A DNA stretch of 64,000 nt. Origin: Blastomussa wellsi. Its lineage: Eukaryota > Cnidaria > Anthozoa > Scleractinia > Plerogyridae. Positions 1-14,200 of the stretch are shown piece after piece. Made by a program: the position numbers and the translations under genes. The notes under the pieces were generated by a model, which had not been told where the DNA came from, made no database searches, and worked only from the letters and a program-made list of their open reading frames with translations. The stretch is from the NCBI GenBank assembly GCA_947652115.1, contig OX393565.1, forward strand, positions 17,170,967 to 17,234,966, given 5' to 3'. Position 1 is the stretch's first letter. Each line of letters opens with the position of its first letter.

Positions 1-660
1 AAAGAACCTGGGTGGCTCTGAAAGTGCCACTGAAGTGCTCCGGAAAAGAACCCTTTTATCTTAAACAAAGATGGCCACTGGTCTTCCTGATCGCTATCCA
101 TGTCGAACTCATTTCGCCTCGTCACAGTGTCTGTCGAATGTCCACTGAAGGAATCCCACACGAGAAGAGCTTTCTGGTCTACAGTGCAAAGAACATTGAG
201 ATAAATTAACTCCACTTGAAAGGCTGCATTGTATCGAGCAATGATCGACAGCTGAGCGAAAAAAAAACAAACTAAAATTTGATTATGTACGAAAGAGCAT
301 GTGCTCAGTAACACGATACGTCAACAATGAAATTCGAACCTCATTTCCGAGAAATTATTTGTTTGCTTCCTTATTGAAAAGATCCCACGAAGAATTTATG
401 ATGTGGACATAATGCTTACATGTACCTTCTTCGTCCATCCAGCCCTTTTTCGTGAACTGAGACTTGGTGGCACGTTGATGTTCAGCTATCGAATGCCTTT
501 AAATATGACCTTTGGCGAAATTTTCTCGCTATTCGCTTTCATCGGAATCTTGAAACTCTGCTTATTGGCGCCACATCCCGGTAAACTGCAAGGTTTGGTG
601 GCCGGCAGCTCGAACGACATTGGCATTTCGTCTGTATTGATGTGTATGCATTTTATGTTT
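1..660 (-). pseudogene. Decayed CENP-B/Pogo-type (DDE_1) transposase fragment in an INO80 intron
   Basis: On the minus strand, broken reading frames carry landmarks of DDE superfamily transposases of the Tigger/Jerky/CENP-B group. NTDEMPMSFELPA (near 610-650) corresponds to the segment holding the first catalytic Asp. KGWMDEEG (near 430-455) matches the usual segment after it. KALLVWDSFSGHSTD (near 125-175) matches the second catalytic block. Stops and frame changes separate them, so it cannot code for an active enzyme. The family assignment is from recalled motif similarity. The element is cut by the window edge and lies downstream of the last visible INO80 exon. Confidence 0.6.
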
Positions 661-775
661 ATCATTAGAGGCGTGAGTTTGCAACTTTTGTTTTTGTGTA
701 TATCATTAAATGTGTGATTTTTCCACTTTTTTGTGGTTAAAAATGAAGTTCACATGTTTGTGCAAAGATAATTGG

Positions 776-920
776 ACATGACATCAACACACAAGTCTAT
801 TTGAACTCTGAATTCTAGATGCGTCTTATAACTAAGTATTTTCACATAATTTGCAGTTTGGGAATTTGGCATAATTACCTTCCCAAGTTGGGGGTGCGCC
901 TTATAACCGAAAAACTACGG
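776..920. repeat. Short dispersed repeat with CTTATAAC motifs
   Basis: A stretch containing two related motifs, GCGTCTTATAAC and GCGCCTTATAACCG, about 70 bp apart, plus a CTTCCCAAGTTGGG stretch. It looks like a transposon-derived repeat, but no termini could be defined. Confidence 0.3.
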
Positions 921-1014
921 TAATTAAAGTTATATGCGGTTTTGGAAGGCAAATATTTGGCAAGCTTCCTTACTCCAAACTCGAAAAAATATTGTCCAAA
1001 CATCAATATTTTCA

Positions 1015-1158
1015 ATATAATTTGGTTTTATCAACTGGGTTGATAATGTCAATTGGCCACCGTAAAGAAATTCAAGTGCTGACGTTTCGAGCGTTAGCCC
1101 TTCGGTGGCCAATTGACATTATCAACCCAGTTGATAAAACCAAATTATATTGTTATAC

Positions 1159-1203
<45 letters not shown>

Positions 1204-1207
1204 CTAT
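1015..1207 (+). repeat. Palindromic repeat with hammerhead-like loop, copy 1 (possible Penelope-like element terminus)
   Basis: Nearly perfect inverted arms (1015-1062 and 1104-1150, beginning ATATAATTTGGTTTTATCAA) surround a loop with CTGACGTTTCGAGCGTTAGC at 1079-1098. A constant tail follows to about 1207, containing CAGCACCACAGTTTC and ending in CCCCCTC. The same unit recurs at 26012-26210 (reversed) and, without the loop, at 44078-44225. Confidence 0.65.
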
Positions 1208-2244
1208 CAATATTTTCACTCTCCTTTTTCAGTGGACTAATTCCAGTGGACCAATTAGTTTGTAAGCTATTTGCGGGGGGAAACTAATGTAATTACTTAT
1301 ATTTTTAACCAATAAAATTTTGTTGTTGTAGTTGTGTTGTTAAAGTGGACTACCCATTATTGCCAAAGATTAAACCTTGGTAGAGGCTTAAGCGGTAACT
1401 AAAGTTCTGGAGGCGCCAGACAGTGTCCAACAATACCTTCAAATTTAAAAAGTTTACCGTAAAGCCACAAAGTCAGCAGAAAGCTTGAACTTTAAACTTT
1501 GAATGTTTTGGGCTCTTCTTCGTGTCCATTAAAGGGAGAAATAGACAAGCCGCTGGAGATTAGTAATACCTTTCTTCTCTTTATTTGAACCCTGGCAAGT
1601 ACATTACAACTGCAGTTTCAAAACTGCAGAAAAACTCTCTTTACTCAAGCTTGGGTTATTCGACACAGAAGATACACAGTCACAATACTGAACTTTGGAC
1701 TAAATGGCAAAAGTGTCGATACCTGAAACAAGTTAAAATACTCCCCCCCCCCCCACCCACCCTCCTCAACTAAAATCTGAGTGTATTAAAACAAATGCGC
1801 CTTACACATTGTTCTACAGAAAGGAAGAGCACAAGACATTCTTGTGCAATCCCATGTTATTAAAACGATCTTGTTACAATCCTTCTCCATCTTCCTCATT
1901 AAAAGCCACCTTGTTTCTCCTCAGTCCACTGTTACATCTTTGGTTTTTTCCTACCTTGGTTAAATTTTATTTCAAGGTTTGGTTTGACTTGAAGTCAATT
2001 TTACACATTACAACTTAGGGTTGAATTCATTCATGGTGACAAAGTCCCTTTAAGTAAAACATTTTGCTGGCTGGACCTCTCCAGTTGGCTGATAAAAGTG
2101 TTGAGCAAAGTGGACCCCATGTTCTCTCTCTCTTCTGGACTCAACGTTGCATTAATCTACCCAACATTAACTGAAATGGTTAAGTAGTAGAACATCTCCC
2201 AATAATCTAACTTAAATCATAGTTACAATAGTAATATTAGTTAC

Positions 2245-5200
2245 CTTAAGCTGATATGACTTGAGTTCTCCTTCAAAGATTGTTGGCTGTGGATGAGCTT
2301 GTTCCATGTTCATTAAGGGATTAGCCAAACTGTAACTTTGGTCAACTGCAGAAGAAAACAGACGGTCATGAATTGAACATGATAGGTTTGAACTGTAACC
2401 ACATTGTTCTGGAAATTAATTACATGTAATTTACTTATCCAGGGCAGGGTTGATCTAACCCAGGATGAAAAGATAAGGTAAAATCTGCATATGAGCCTAG
2501 CAGCCAATCAGGCCAGAGCTTATCACAGTTTCTGTCGTGGCAGAGAGTATTTCTACTCCCCCCTGGATGGGATACTAGTCCACCACAGGGTTACCCCCAG
2601 AAGTAAATTCGCCTGTACCCATTTATACACCTGGGTGAAGAGAGGCACAGTGAAAGTAAAGTATCTTGCCCAAGAACATTACGCAGTGCCCAGCCTGGGG
2701 CTCGAACCTGGACCATCCAATCCGAAGTCCAGTGCACTAACGATTAAGATACTGCACCTCCCACAGGATGAAAAGATACAAACCTGAAATGAAAATTCAT
2801 GCTTATCATAGATAAGCTTAAACGAGTTCAGTCGTGGATGACACATTTTGAAAAGTTTACCCTGACTTTTTCAAATTTGTCAATTACAATCCTTCTTAAT
2901 CTTCCTCTTTCAACAACTTTGGTGTTTTTCTACCTTGGTAAACAATTATTTCAAGGTTTCCTGAGATTTGAAGGCAATTTTAAACATTACTGAAGTTGGC
3001 ATCATTCATGATGACTTTAGTAACACAGCCAGGACTCTTAGCTATCCAGATTGTTTTCTCCAGTCTTAATCCGATAATTTATTACTTGGTTGCAAGAGAC
3101 TTTGAACAAATGTGACCCTTCCTGCTAGTCAACAGCAGCAAGAATGAAAACGATAAAACGTTTCGACAAACACTTACAAAATGCTTGTGACATGGCAACT
3201 TTCTTGCTCGATTCCTGTTGGTAGTTTTTGTCAAACTCTCTTGTCTAAAAGAAACAAACAGGGTTAAAGACTTAATCAAAGACTTCTATGCACTTTGCAG
3301 TTGTCACACCTTATTTCATTCCCTTTTTTGAACAATATTTTAGTTTTCTGGCCTACAAGTAGCAATTAACAAGTACTGTACAAATACATAAGAGTAATAT
3401 AACACAAAGTGAAAACTATTGATTTTATTGATTTTGCAAACTGCCACTGCAAACGTTTAATGAGTGTAAATAAATCCCCCATAACACAGTGGCCAGAGCA
3501 TCTGCCCAGTGTGCACAAGGGTTTGATTTCTATCTAGGACTTAGACTTTCTGTCTGTCTGACTGTTGTAAAACTTTCTCTAGTTGTTGCACTAAATGGCT
3601 ATGATGCCTGACAGTTTGTATCATAATAATTACAACATCCTTAACAAACCTCCACTTAGAGATCAACAGTCACTTCACCATACCTCAACAAGATAAATAG
3701 AAATTCAGCCCTGTCATTAGATAATACCATTAACTGTACAACATACCCATGTCTCTTGATCTTCAAAAGCTTTCTGAGCATTGGACAGAGCTTGGGATTT
3801 CATTTCATCGGCATCTACAAATATGCAAGAGGTCACTTATGTAAGCCAGAAAATAATACCATTCAGAGCCACCTAGAAGACATACTACAAATAAAACATT
3901 GTCACTATCATCATCATTATCACTGTCATTATTATTATTGTTATTTTATTATTATCATTATTCAGGGCTTGAAATTAAAAAAAATATTCAGGTTGATATT
4001 TTGCGACCAGCTGCGAAAATTTAGTCGCAAGTTCAACAATTTTAGTCGCAAAATGCACATAAGCTTTGATTTTGTTAATTAATGATGGAAAAATGATGCA
4101 TGATCGAATGAAACGATCGTCAATTGAATCATGTGCTGACATTTGTAGCCAAGTTAGAAGAGGACCAACTACAAAAAAGGACACAATCTTGGGCATCTCT
4201 GATCTAAAACTCAACACGAGTAATAATCTTTACTTTCGACACACATTACCTTTGCAGGCATTTTGTTAAGCTTTAGCTGTAGCTTAAATTACGGGGTAGC
4301 ATAATTGAGCAAAAGTAGTCAGAGTATTGTTATGAACTGTTTGAATCTTTGCAAGGACAAGCGCGAGACTAACAAAACTCGCAAACCCCCAAGTCCGCAT
4401 GTTTGTTGTTTTTGCGGGTTGTTTTAGCGAACAGGAGCGCCTATGTGTGCCAGCGATACATTTTACAAAGAAACCGCTGTAATGGCGTCTGATCGTGCAA
4501 ATCGCGTACATAATATCAAGATGAATTGGACTGGATGTTGACCACAACTTTTCACATTTTCTTTATAAGCAAGGCACAAAAGAATTAAAATTCTTATTTT
4601 ATAATTAATTTGGGCGAATAGTCGCAATTTAAATAGTCGCAAAATTGCAACTGAAGAGGAATTTTTAGTCACAAAAGGAAAAGTTTGGTCGCAAATATGA
4701 CTGTATTGGTCACAATTTCAAGCCCTGTTATTAAGCAAGCAATGAATTTACAAGCATGTTTCTTACCATATGTATCAGAATTCTCCATGTCAATCAGCAC
4801 TCCACCCTGAACTGTCTTCACATTTTGTTTAGCAGATGGTTCGTCTAATTTCTTCAAAATTTGCTGGGTGCCTTCGTCAGGTTGTGAACCTGAAAATCAT
4901 TTTGGCAGAGGTGGCTTTAAGCTAACAGTTTTAGCAAAAGATTACAGCCACAAGGATGTTCGATAACTCCATAACATTATCATAAACAATCAAACTACCA
5001 TCTTAGACAGAAGTATACTCAAGGGTCACCTAGTTTGCCAACAAAAAGCGTGACAATTTGTAACTATTGCTATGAAATAGAAGCCCCCCTCCCACAAAAC
5101 AATGTTGTAAATTATGTAGCAATTTAGAGGTATAATTGTTTTTCATGGAACACAACATTGCAAAGGGGGAGAGGGGAAGTAAGCAATATTTGTTCTTGTT

Positions 5201-8200
5201 TCAAGTAGTAAACACAACAAGTATCCCAACAATTTCATCTGAGATTGTATGATTGAAGCTTCTGAGACAATCACACCCAAAATTAAGTTTTCAGTCCTCT
5301 TCAGAGAACAAACTCTCTCTGAGGTATACACCCCAGAGATCAACTCCAGCTGTCCACCCTGGAAGGATGTCCATCTTGACAAGAGTTCAGTTACAGACAA
5401 ACAAGTTAAATTTGGCCAAGACCTGCCAGCCAACCACATCTACCTTGGGTAGGTGCCCACCCTACAATAGCAGATCCATTGAAGGTCAAGGAGACAACTG
5501 TAGCAACAAATCAAAACTTACCTTTTAACTTTTTGCTCATAAAATGTGCATACAACTCTGTCTGTGTGATTAAGAAGTTTAGTTTCCTCTGTTGTCTTCG
5601 GACCTAAGAAAACAACCCAGTGGTAACTGATGAGTTTTATTTAATTTAGCAGAGACATCTGTAACAGATGGTATATATGCCATGGGACAAAACTCTAACA
5701 AAAAAAGCTGCTTTGCTCTGTTCATTAAGGCTGGTTCACACACAACATAAACACACTTGTTTGTATACAGTAAGCATAAGAAAGATGACATACACGAGCA
5801 GGCTTCTTACCATGCCAGGATTGGGAAGAGTAGGATGAGACCGGGTTTTACTTTTAAGCACATTTCTGCTCACAAACAAATACTGCTGTTTCATGTTTAT
5901 GCTTATACCACCCGGTTGACACTTGCTTGCTGATACTTATGCTTATGTGTATGCTTATGTTGATGCTTATGTTGTGTATGTGAACCGGTTGTAGACATAA
6001 CACTGACCCCCAGTCCATGGACTACCCCGATGGACTACCCAAATGGACTACCCTAAAATTGACTACCCCTAAAAACGCTTTAAATGTTTTTAAAGGTACA
6101 TGTAGTCCATTTTAAAACTGACCAGCCTAAAATGGACTACCTTTAGGGCTCAGATTAGGACTCATGGACATCACATGTTTTTTTGAAGTTGACTGCTGAC
6201 CAGGTAATGGTTTTCCATTGTATCACTGGTTGATTTTGTAGTTTCTCATGCCCATCCTCGGCGGAATTTGTGATTGGAGTTGACAATTCTGATTTTTTTG
6301 GTAACGAAATCTTTCTTGAGGAGTTGCGCACACTAGAATTTTCACTGATGTAGATCATTTTCTCAAATTGTTAAGAATCAGCAAAAACTATGGAGCTCCA
6401 CTTTTAGGCTTGGCTAAATCTATATATTATTATATTGTGTCGTTAGTACCTCTCTAAACTCATCGTCCAGTTTCCGTTGTTCCATGGCCTCCTTTTCTGC
6501 TCTTTTTCTGTGTTCCTTCTCCACTTTTTCATATTTCTTCCAGTAAACTAGCATCTGATAAAAAATAACACATAGCGATTAGATGTGATAACTGTGTGAA
6601 ACATTGTGCAAGCTTCATGTAATCTTTTAAGGTGACGAGTGTGTGCATATTGAAAAATGGTGGATTTTCCTTTATGGCTGGAGCTTACCAGAGAAATAAA
6701 TCATTATTTTCTAATAATTAAGTTGTATGGTGACCTATATTTCTTTTTCACTTGTTTTGAATGGAGCAATAACTTTCTTCCCATAACATAAATAGACCAA
6801 AGTTTGACAAAAATCTCAGTGTAGGTTCTATTGCTATGGAATGACCTCAAATGCAGGCAATACAGCTTAGAGTGTTAGACTCAAAATCCAGTCATCCCTG
6901 GCTCCAAGTCCTTCCTCCACTCCAACCTTTTGTTGTAGCACTTGTATCAAGATGGACAGAACACTCAAATGTATGGCGCCAGTGAGGAGGAATTGTACAT
7001 ACATTAATTTTATAAAAGTTGGTTTGAATGATAAACCACACTGTCACTTACCTCTCTGGACAGCCTTCTTGCTTTAGGCACAGTCTGCTGTGTGATCTTT
7101 TGTGATCTCTGTGCTTCTTTGCGCATCTCTTTCTGGCAAAGCTGAGCAAGCTGCAGCAAGTCAAAACAAAGAATGGTCAATGTACTATCATGATAATTAT
7201 ATATCACTCGTGTAATTGTTATCGGCATGGCAAACTGGGACCCATGTTATTGATTGCTTGGGTTTGTTACGTATATGCTTGTTTAAGTTCACAGTTAGGT
7301 TGTTTGCTACTACAAGCAAATTTAATGATAGTGGGTAACCCTGCAATGAATTTGCATCCCATCCAGGAAGGGGGGATTATTCTTGGTCATGCAATGCTCC
7401 ACAAGCCAGGATAACTTCTGGCAGCATTGGCCACATGGCTTGCAGCAGACTTTACTCTTGTTAAGCACAACCCATCTCCAACTCACCTTTTTGCAATTTG
7501 CAAGCATGTTGTTCCTTGCTGAGGATTTTTGTCGGTGAGCCTACAAAAACAGCCAACAAACCAATGACATAAAACAAGAACCAACCAGTAAAATGACAAC
7601 AACACTTCAAATAACCACACCAAAGACAACATACTCTTGGTATCTCTTTCCGGACTATTAAAGCCCATATTTTCCTTCTCTTAGCATCTGCCTCTTTGCG
7701 GCGAATCAAAGATTTCTTTATTATTCTCTCCTCCAAAGTCAACTGTCTCTGATCATCATCCTGAAAACAGAGAAATTTATCAAATTAATTGGACACTCGG
7801 AAACTTATAAGCAAGGAACCATGGCAAAAGTAAATGTAATATTTCTCAGAGCTTGACACTAACTTTTTACACTGTCCACTTTACACTTTGGAAAGTAAAT
7901 TTCAAATTTTACTTTCCTTCTTAAAATTTTATTTTTGAAAAAGGATTGCAGTATCACAGCTGCTAACCATTGCACTGTACCATGTGTATTCATCATACCC
8001 ACATCTCCTTGGTAGCTCTTTTGATCCTCTGATATGGCAGATTGGTGTAAAAGGTGTAAACTTGTCTTTTTGAAGACAGAAAATCGTTGTTGGCTGGTTA
8101 TTTTATCATTTGAGTTTTTTTACACACTATTTTCTTCCAAAGCCTATTAAGCATAACATTTACCTTGCAGAATACCCCAAAATTTACTTTCAAGAGCAGG

Positions 8201-11200
8201 TAAGTACTTTAGTTTTTTTCCTTTTTTTTTTACTTTCCAATGGAAAGTGGATAAGTGTTAGTATCAAGCCCTGTTTCATTTCTTTTTAGAAGACCATTCT
8301 TGAATATAACAAACATAAACTAACTTGTATAGAGTGCCAACTAGGAAGGCAACAAAGATTATATCATTACTATTCTTACCACCTTTGTTGGCCCTTTACA
8401 CAAGTTAGCACATCATACCACTTTTTGTTGTTGCCGTCATGTTTGATAATGGTCTTGCAATAAATATGACACTTATTATTAATTTTTAAGATTGCAAGAC
8501 ATTTTTCTGTTTTCTTGCTCAAGTGACAACTTTCTTGATACAGCTAAGATTATTCCAATAAAACTTCAAGCTGAAAATCAAACTTAAACTTACCAGATCA
8601 TCAGACTTCCTCTTTTTCTTTTTCACTTTAATTTTGTCTTTGTCTTTCTTGTCTTTAGAAGGTTTCACCTTGCCTACAACAAATGCATTTTAACGCTTAC
8701 AAAATCACCCAGTATTGCAACAGGAACTCATGGTGCATGAAAACACATGGCAAACAAAACCCGCACCAAAACTTGAGCAAGAACTGCAAAGCGATTTTCT
8801 CATGCTATCAACATACACTATTGGATTTTGTACACTACACTCCACTAGCTATGTTATAAATACAGTTCTCTTCTAGGTATTCTAGACAACAGTTTAAATT
8901 GTCTCTGTCTATTTTAAGTGCTACGCAGACGATTACAGCTTTTGTTCTACGACCATTTAAAGGTTGTTTGATTAAAACACCTCATTTGGGTAATCTCTGG
9001 GTCATTTGAAGGTAAAATACCCATGTCATGTACATGTGAAAATCTGGATACATGCTTAATTTAAAGCCAAACTCCTGCTATGAATCTGATAAGAAACTCA
9101 TACTGTAACTGCAGCACAGCCTACCATCTTTCAACTTCTTTCTTTTCAGCTTTTTGGATCCTGCCTGTTTCTGATGTTCATAATACTTGTCCTGATTTGA
9201 AAGAAAGCTTGCACTGTAATGTTGATACCTAGAAAGCTGGAAATTACAGAAAATAAAAAAAATTACTTTTCAAATGAAATTCATAACATGCACTATCTTC
9301 ATTTCATTCTTTTCATGGAGCTACTAAGCTATAAACTAATTACAGGTAGACATTTTGAATTTTTTGCTCCTGCTTCTATCAAGTACAACCCTGTAAACAT
9401 CTTTTGTTCGAGAATATCTCCTGGCTCTGCTTTGCGATCACACGGGCTGTATCTTTCCAATAGATGCGTTTATTGTCTCACAATCTTGTTCACAATGTTA
9501 CACTCTCAATAGCTATTCCGTTCTGTTCTGAAATAAAGCTCTTACATCAATGCTTATTCATTCTTCCGAATAGAAATAAAATAACAGGGATCGTACTCTT
9601 TTGCGCTTTTGAAATTCCATGACTTTCCATGACCTTTTCCATGAATTGTCCAAGTTTTCCATGACCTAAATTTGAGCATTTTCTAAGAAATCATCTTTCG
9701 TTTTGGGCAAGTTTTTACGATTTTCATCACCAAAAACCCTAATTGATTTTGCACTTTTTTAATAAACATGATTTTCCATGACTTTCCATGACCCACACTT
9801 AAATTCCATGACTTTCCAGGCCTGGAAAATGAAATTCTTAAACCCATGACTTTCCAGGTTTTCCATGACCTGTACGAACCCTGAATAATACTGCGGTTAA
9901 TTCTTGGCTCTAGAAACCCTATTGTATTAGATAGCCCTAGCCTAACTCACAGTTATCCTTGTTACCCTTAAATCAGTATGTGATCTACTGCCTATGCAGT
10001 CTGTAAGTAAATGTCACACTGTGATGTACCAATTGGCATAGCGTGATATGAAAATACAATTGACTTTCATACAGAAATGAGTTCTGCCCCTTGGAGTTAT
10101 TCTTCTTCATGAAAATCAAATTCAATAAAAATACCATCTAATAAAGGACTTGAACCAAGCCCTATTTAATATTTGTGTAGCTTGGAAACGATTTATTATT
10201 AATTTTATTAATGTTGTTGTTTGCATGAGAGTAGCTTACATCTTTGTCAACAAAGAACATTTGTTGAGCAATTTTTTGTTGCTTGTGCATCCAGAGCATC
10301 TCTTGAAGATCTTCTTCTGTCAAGGGTGCCTCGTCATCCTCAGCACATGAGGTGTCAGAGCTGTCACTCAAAAGCACCTCCTGAAAGAAAAAAAGACATC
10401 ATTACATGCATATTTGTATATTTACATGTATGCTTTCAGTGGGGGGCTTGGCAACCTAATGCAGGGTTGTCAAAAATAGCAGCAGCCCATCAAAATCTAA
10501 ACACACAAATTACATACATGATACATGTTTGCTATTTTAACATCTCACTCTTCATTACACTATACAAAGCTTATTTTTCCAAGACTGATATTTACAGCAC
10601 CTTCAACATTACATGTGGCTAAATCTAATTTATACTAAGTTAAAATCAAGTAAGTGCTGGTCAGTGGTATTCTTGGGACAATGTGCAGTTTAGCAACATG
10701 CAGGGTTTTGCAGGGCTCTGCAAGGTCATGCTGTTGTCCCGAGCCTTGAAACATGCTTGTTTGCTGCAGTTGTTGTCACCTCACCCTCCCTCCCTGATTG
10801 GTGGACTGGCTAAGTATGTGGGTTGGTAAGTATTTTGACTGCCAGATTCTTTCAGTGTGACCCTCCCCTCCCTGATTGGTGGACTGGCTAAGTATGTGGG
10901 TTGATAAGTATTTTGACTGCCAGATTCTTTCAGTGTGGCCCTCCCTCCCTGATTGGTGGACTGGCTAAGTATGTGGGTTGGTAAGTATCTTGACTGCCAG
11001 ATTCTTTCAGTGTGGCCCTCCCTCCCTGATTGGTGGACTGGCTAAGTATGTGGGTTGGTAAGTATCTTGACTGCCAGATTCTTTCAGTGTGACAGTGCCT
11101 GGTTGTGGTTGCTACTCTCATGGTTGCAATGGATACCTGCATGGCCTGCTCTAGGCTTGCATATTAGCTGGCAACACCGCCCTTTCATAGGCACCTTTCC

Positions 11201-14200
11201 CAAGGTCATTTAATGGCGATGGGTTTAATGACTAAACGTCCTTTTTTATTTTCACTTGAACAAAAAGAGAGAAGAAAAAGAAAAAATACACAACAAAAAC
11301 AAAAAGTAGGTATTATTGGGTGGTCAAATCACTGTCTACTTCATTCTCTTGGATGGCTATTATACTAACTGGGTTCACTGCAGTTTGTTCTTGCCCAAGA
11401 ACTGATCATATACACCTTACTTTATGCACATACAAATTGACCATTGTTCCCTCGTTCAAGATAAAATATTCTTTTGATTTTTGATCTTAAAAACGAGGCA
11501 AGAAGGGCTAATTTGAATACCAACAAAACAATATTAAGATGGTAGCCATTTTGAAATAAGGTGTATAGTACTGATCTCTAACCAGGAATGTACAGTGCAA
11601 ATGGGTGCTAGGGAATTGTCAAGGCAACCTAATAAAATGTAGGGTACATGTATCTTGTGAATATCTAGAATTACATGTGTATCAGGGAAGGAAGAGTTGC
11701 AGTACTTCTAATCGCTTCATGCTACAGAAACCAAAGTTCTTACACAATTTAACTACAGTAGATGGCATACCATTTGACTTCCTGGGTTGACACCTGTTTG
11801 CCAAACTAGCCATCAAGCAAGAAAATAATTTTTTTGACATCAGTGTGCCTCTTACAAAGAAAATGTGCAATTTACAGTTCAACTGTACCTTCAACCATCT
11901 TCTGTCTTTCTTCACTTTGCTGAAGTTGTACAATCTTGTTTTGTCAATTCTGAGCTCTGTATCAGTAATAAAATCAAGTCAGATAAATCAAATGTTGTGC
12001 ATTGATTTCAAATACATGTGTACACACATAACTCACCATCACGACTCAAGGATCCATTTATTGGCAATCCATCAGTGCCACCATTTAAAAGGCCATCTTC
12101 ACCTTTAGCGAGGAGCTCTTTCTCATTGTCACTTAATTCACTATCATCGTCACTAAAACAACAAGAATAGGGTAGCACTAAATTTATGAGGTGTCATGGA
12201 GACTTGTCCTCATGCAGACCAATAGCCAGGTTTATTTAGGGGGAGTGCGATCCCACAAAGAAATGGCAAGAACAAGCGTCCATGCAACATATGAAAAGTA
12301 AAGCCATTTTTGACAACTTAACTGCATAAGGGTTTAATCTACACCAGTTAAAAATACTGTAAAGAGTTGTGGCAGCAGAAAAAAAATATTTATCAGCAGT
12401 ACACTTCTGTGATTGCAAGTGCAGAATGTCGCCAAACGTTGCTTCAAATTTTGAAATTTGACAAACAAACACAGAACGTTTGGCAGCCAATTAGAACATG
12501 TTTTTTCACATGTGTTCACGCTTAGATGCAACCGATGGTAACTTGAAACTCCACGTTTAATGTTGGAGCTATACGAAAAAACACACAATATACATGTATA
12601 AACTGACAATAACGGAAAGCACAACCGAGCCAAAACACGCCACCCAAATGCCTAGTTGAGTCTGTGCAGAAAGCTTTCCACATGTTTTGTTTCCATTAGA
12701 TATATTCTTGCTGCCATCAGAAACGTCAAAGTTTTGACATCAAAACTTTTTGAAGAAACTTGTGTGGTGTTGCGTTCAACTAGGAAGCGTAGTATATTAA
12801 AATTCTAACATGGTGCCAAGGCTTGGGGGAATAAAACAAAAGAAATGATTTATTCATCTGTATGCCTTCGACGCAAAATCTTTTGTTTTATTCCCCAAAG
12901 CCTTGGTGACATGTTAGAATATTAATATATCAGAATTGGTCTATAAGATTATTCGCTCTTGATTTCTAACACATGTTAGTAGAAACCATAGTTATCTACT
13001 AACTATGTAGAAACTAATCCGTGTTCCATTGGAAAATCATGAATCTTATTGGTTCTTACACTGTTTTCTATTCGCTGATAGAAAATGGTTGCATGCGTGT
13101 TGGTCTTATTTTTGGCTTATAACAGTACAAAATTGGCATCTTTTGGAATGCAATCCTTAAGAGTTTCTACTAAAACAATTAGAATGCCCACCCTTGTTTT
13201 CAATGAGCGATAGTCAACATGGCTACGCCTTGTTGACTATTCGCTCATAGAAAACTTGGGCTCCTAGTCTAATTGTTAAATGGTCGATCCAGGCTTTGAC
13301 ATCATCATTTATCACATGAAAAGAAACCTGTGATGTTTGTACCACACTCCAACATAAACTAGAATCCCTATCTCTCAAAACCTCCATTTCTTGAATGCCC
13401 TGACAACTCAAACCAAAGTTGTCTCCCAGGAATTTCCTTCACTAAATTGAACACAGCAGTTCATTCCCCAATTTCTCAAACTCTCATTTTATCAAACCAA
13501 TTTTCGTTTCCCTTGAGGGGCCAAGAAACTTACATACATACATTTCTTTATTTATTTGCGACAAAGAAAGAAAAAATTACAATTTTTATAGATAAGATAG
13601 GGTGAGGAGACCTACAGGAAACCACCAGACTTGTAGAAGAGGCCACCTCGGTTAACAACATATTTTATAATTAAGACCAAATAAATGATGAACAAAAGTT
13701 CAGAGTACTGTGTGGCACTTGGATAGTTCAAATAACTAAAAAATTATAAAGGAAAAAGTGCCAAAAAAATATTACTAAAGCACCAAACGTGTTTAACGTG
13801 CATGTGCCTTATTTCATAATTAGGCTGTGAATGTGTGACTTGGCCAAACTGGAATTCCACTGTAATAGGTTAATTAAATTATCACTTCCTCAGATAAAGC
13901 CAGACATTGTCAGCCAAATATGATTCAACACCATACCTTCTGTCCTGCTATTCATTTATAGATTCCCATATTTCTCAGTATCCCAAGAAGGCTGGGTTAA
14001 TTTAAGACTTACCCCCTAACTATTAAATTAGTCCACAAAAATAAACAGTTCCTTAAAGTCCATAAATTATGTGCAAAACCATTACCTTATATTTGTAGAG
14101 TAGGGATCCGTGAAGACGCCCTCCAAGAAACTGAGAAAAGGATCCAAACGAAGAGCTTTCTCCAAGTGTTGGACGTGAAGAGGGGCTGCAAGGGATGGCT

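Noticed and set aside
403..717. 104-codon plus-strand frame with hydrophobic stretches, membrane-protein-like
   Set aside because: It is antisense to the degenerate transposase blocks on the minus strand; the hydrophobicity comes from reading the complement.
10782..11093. CRISPR-like array
   Set aside because: Units are directly adjacent with no unique spacers, and the window is eukaryotic.
10930..11142. Repetitive 70-residue minus-strand frame
   Set aside because: Produced by the 77-bp minisatellite; no start context, splice sites or homology.
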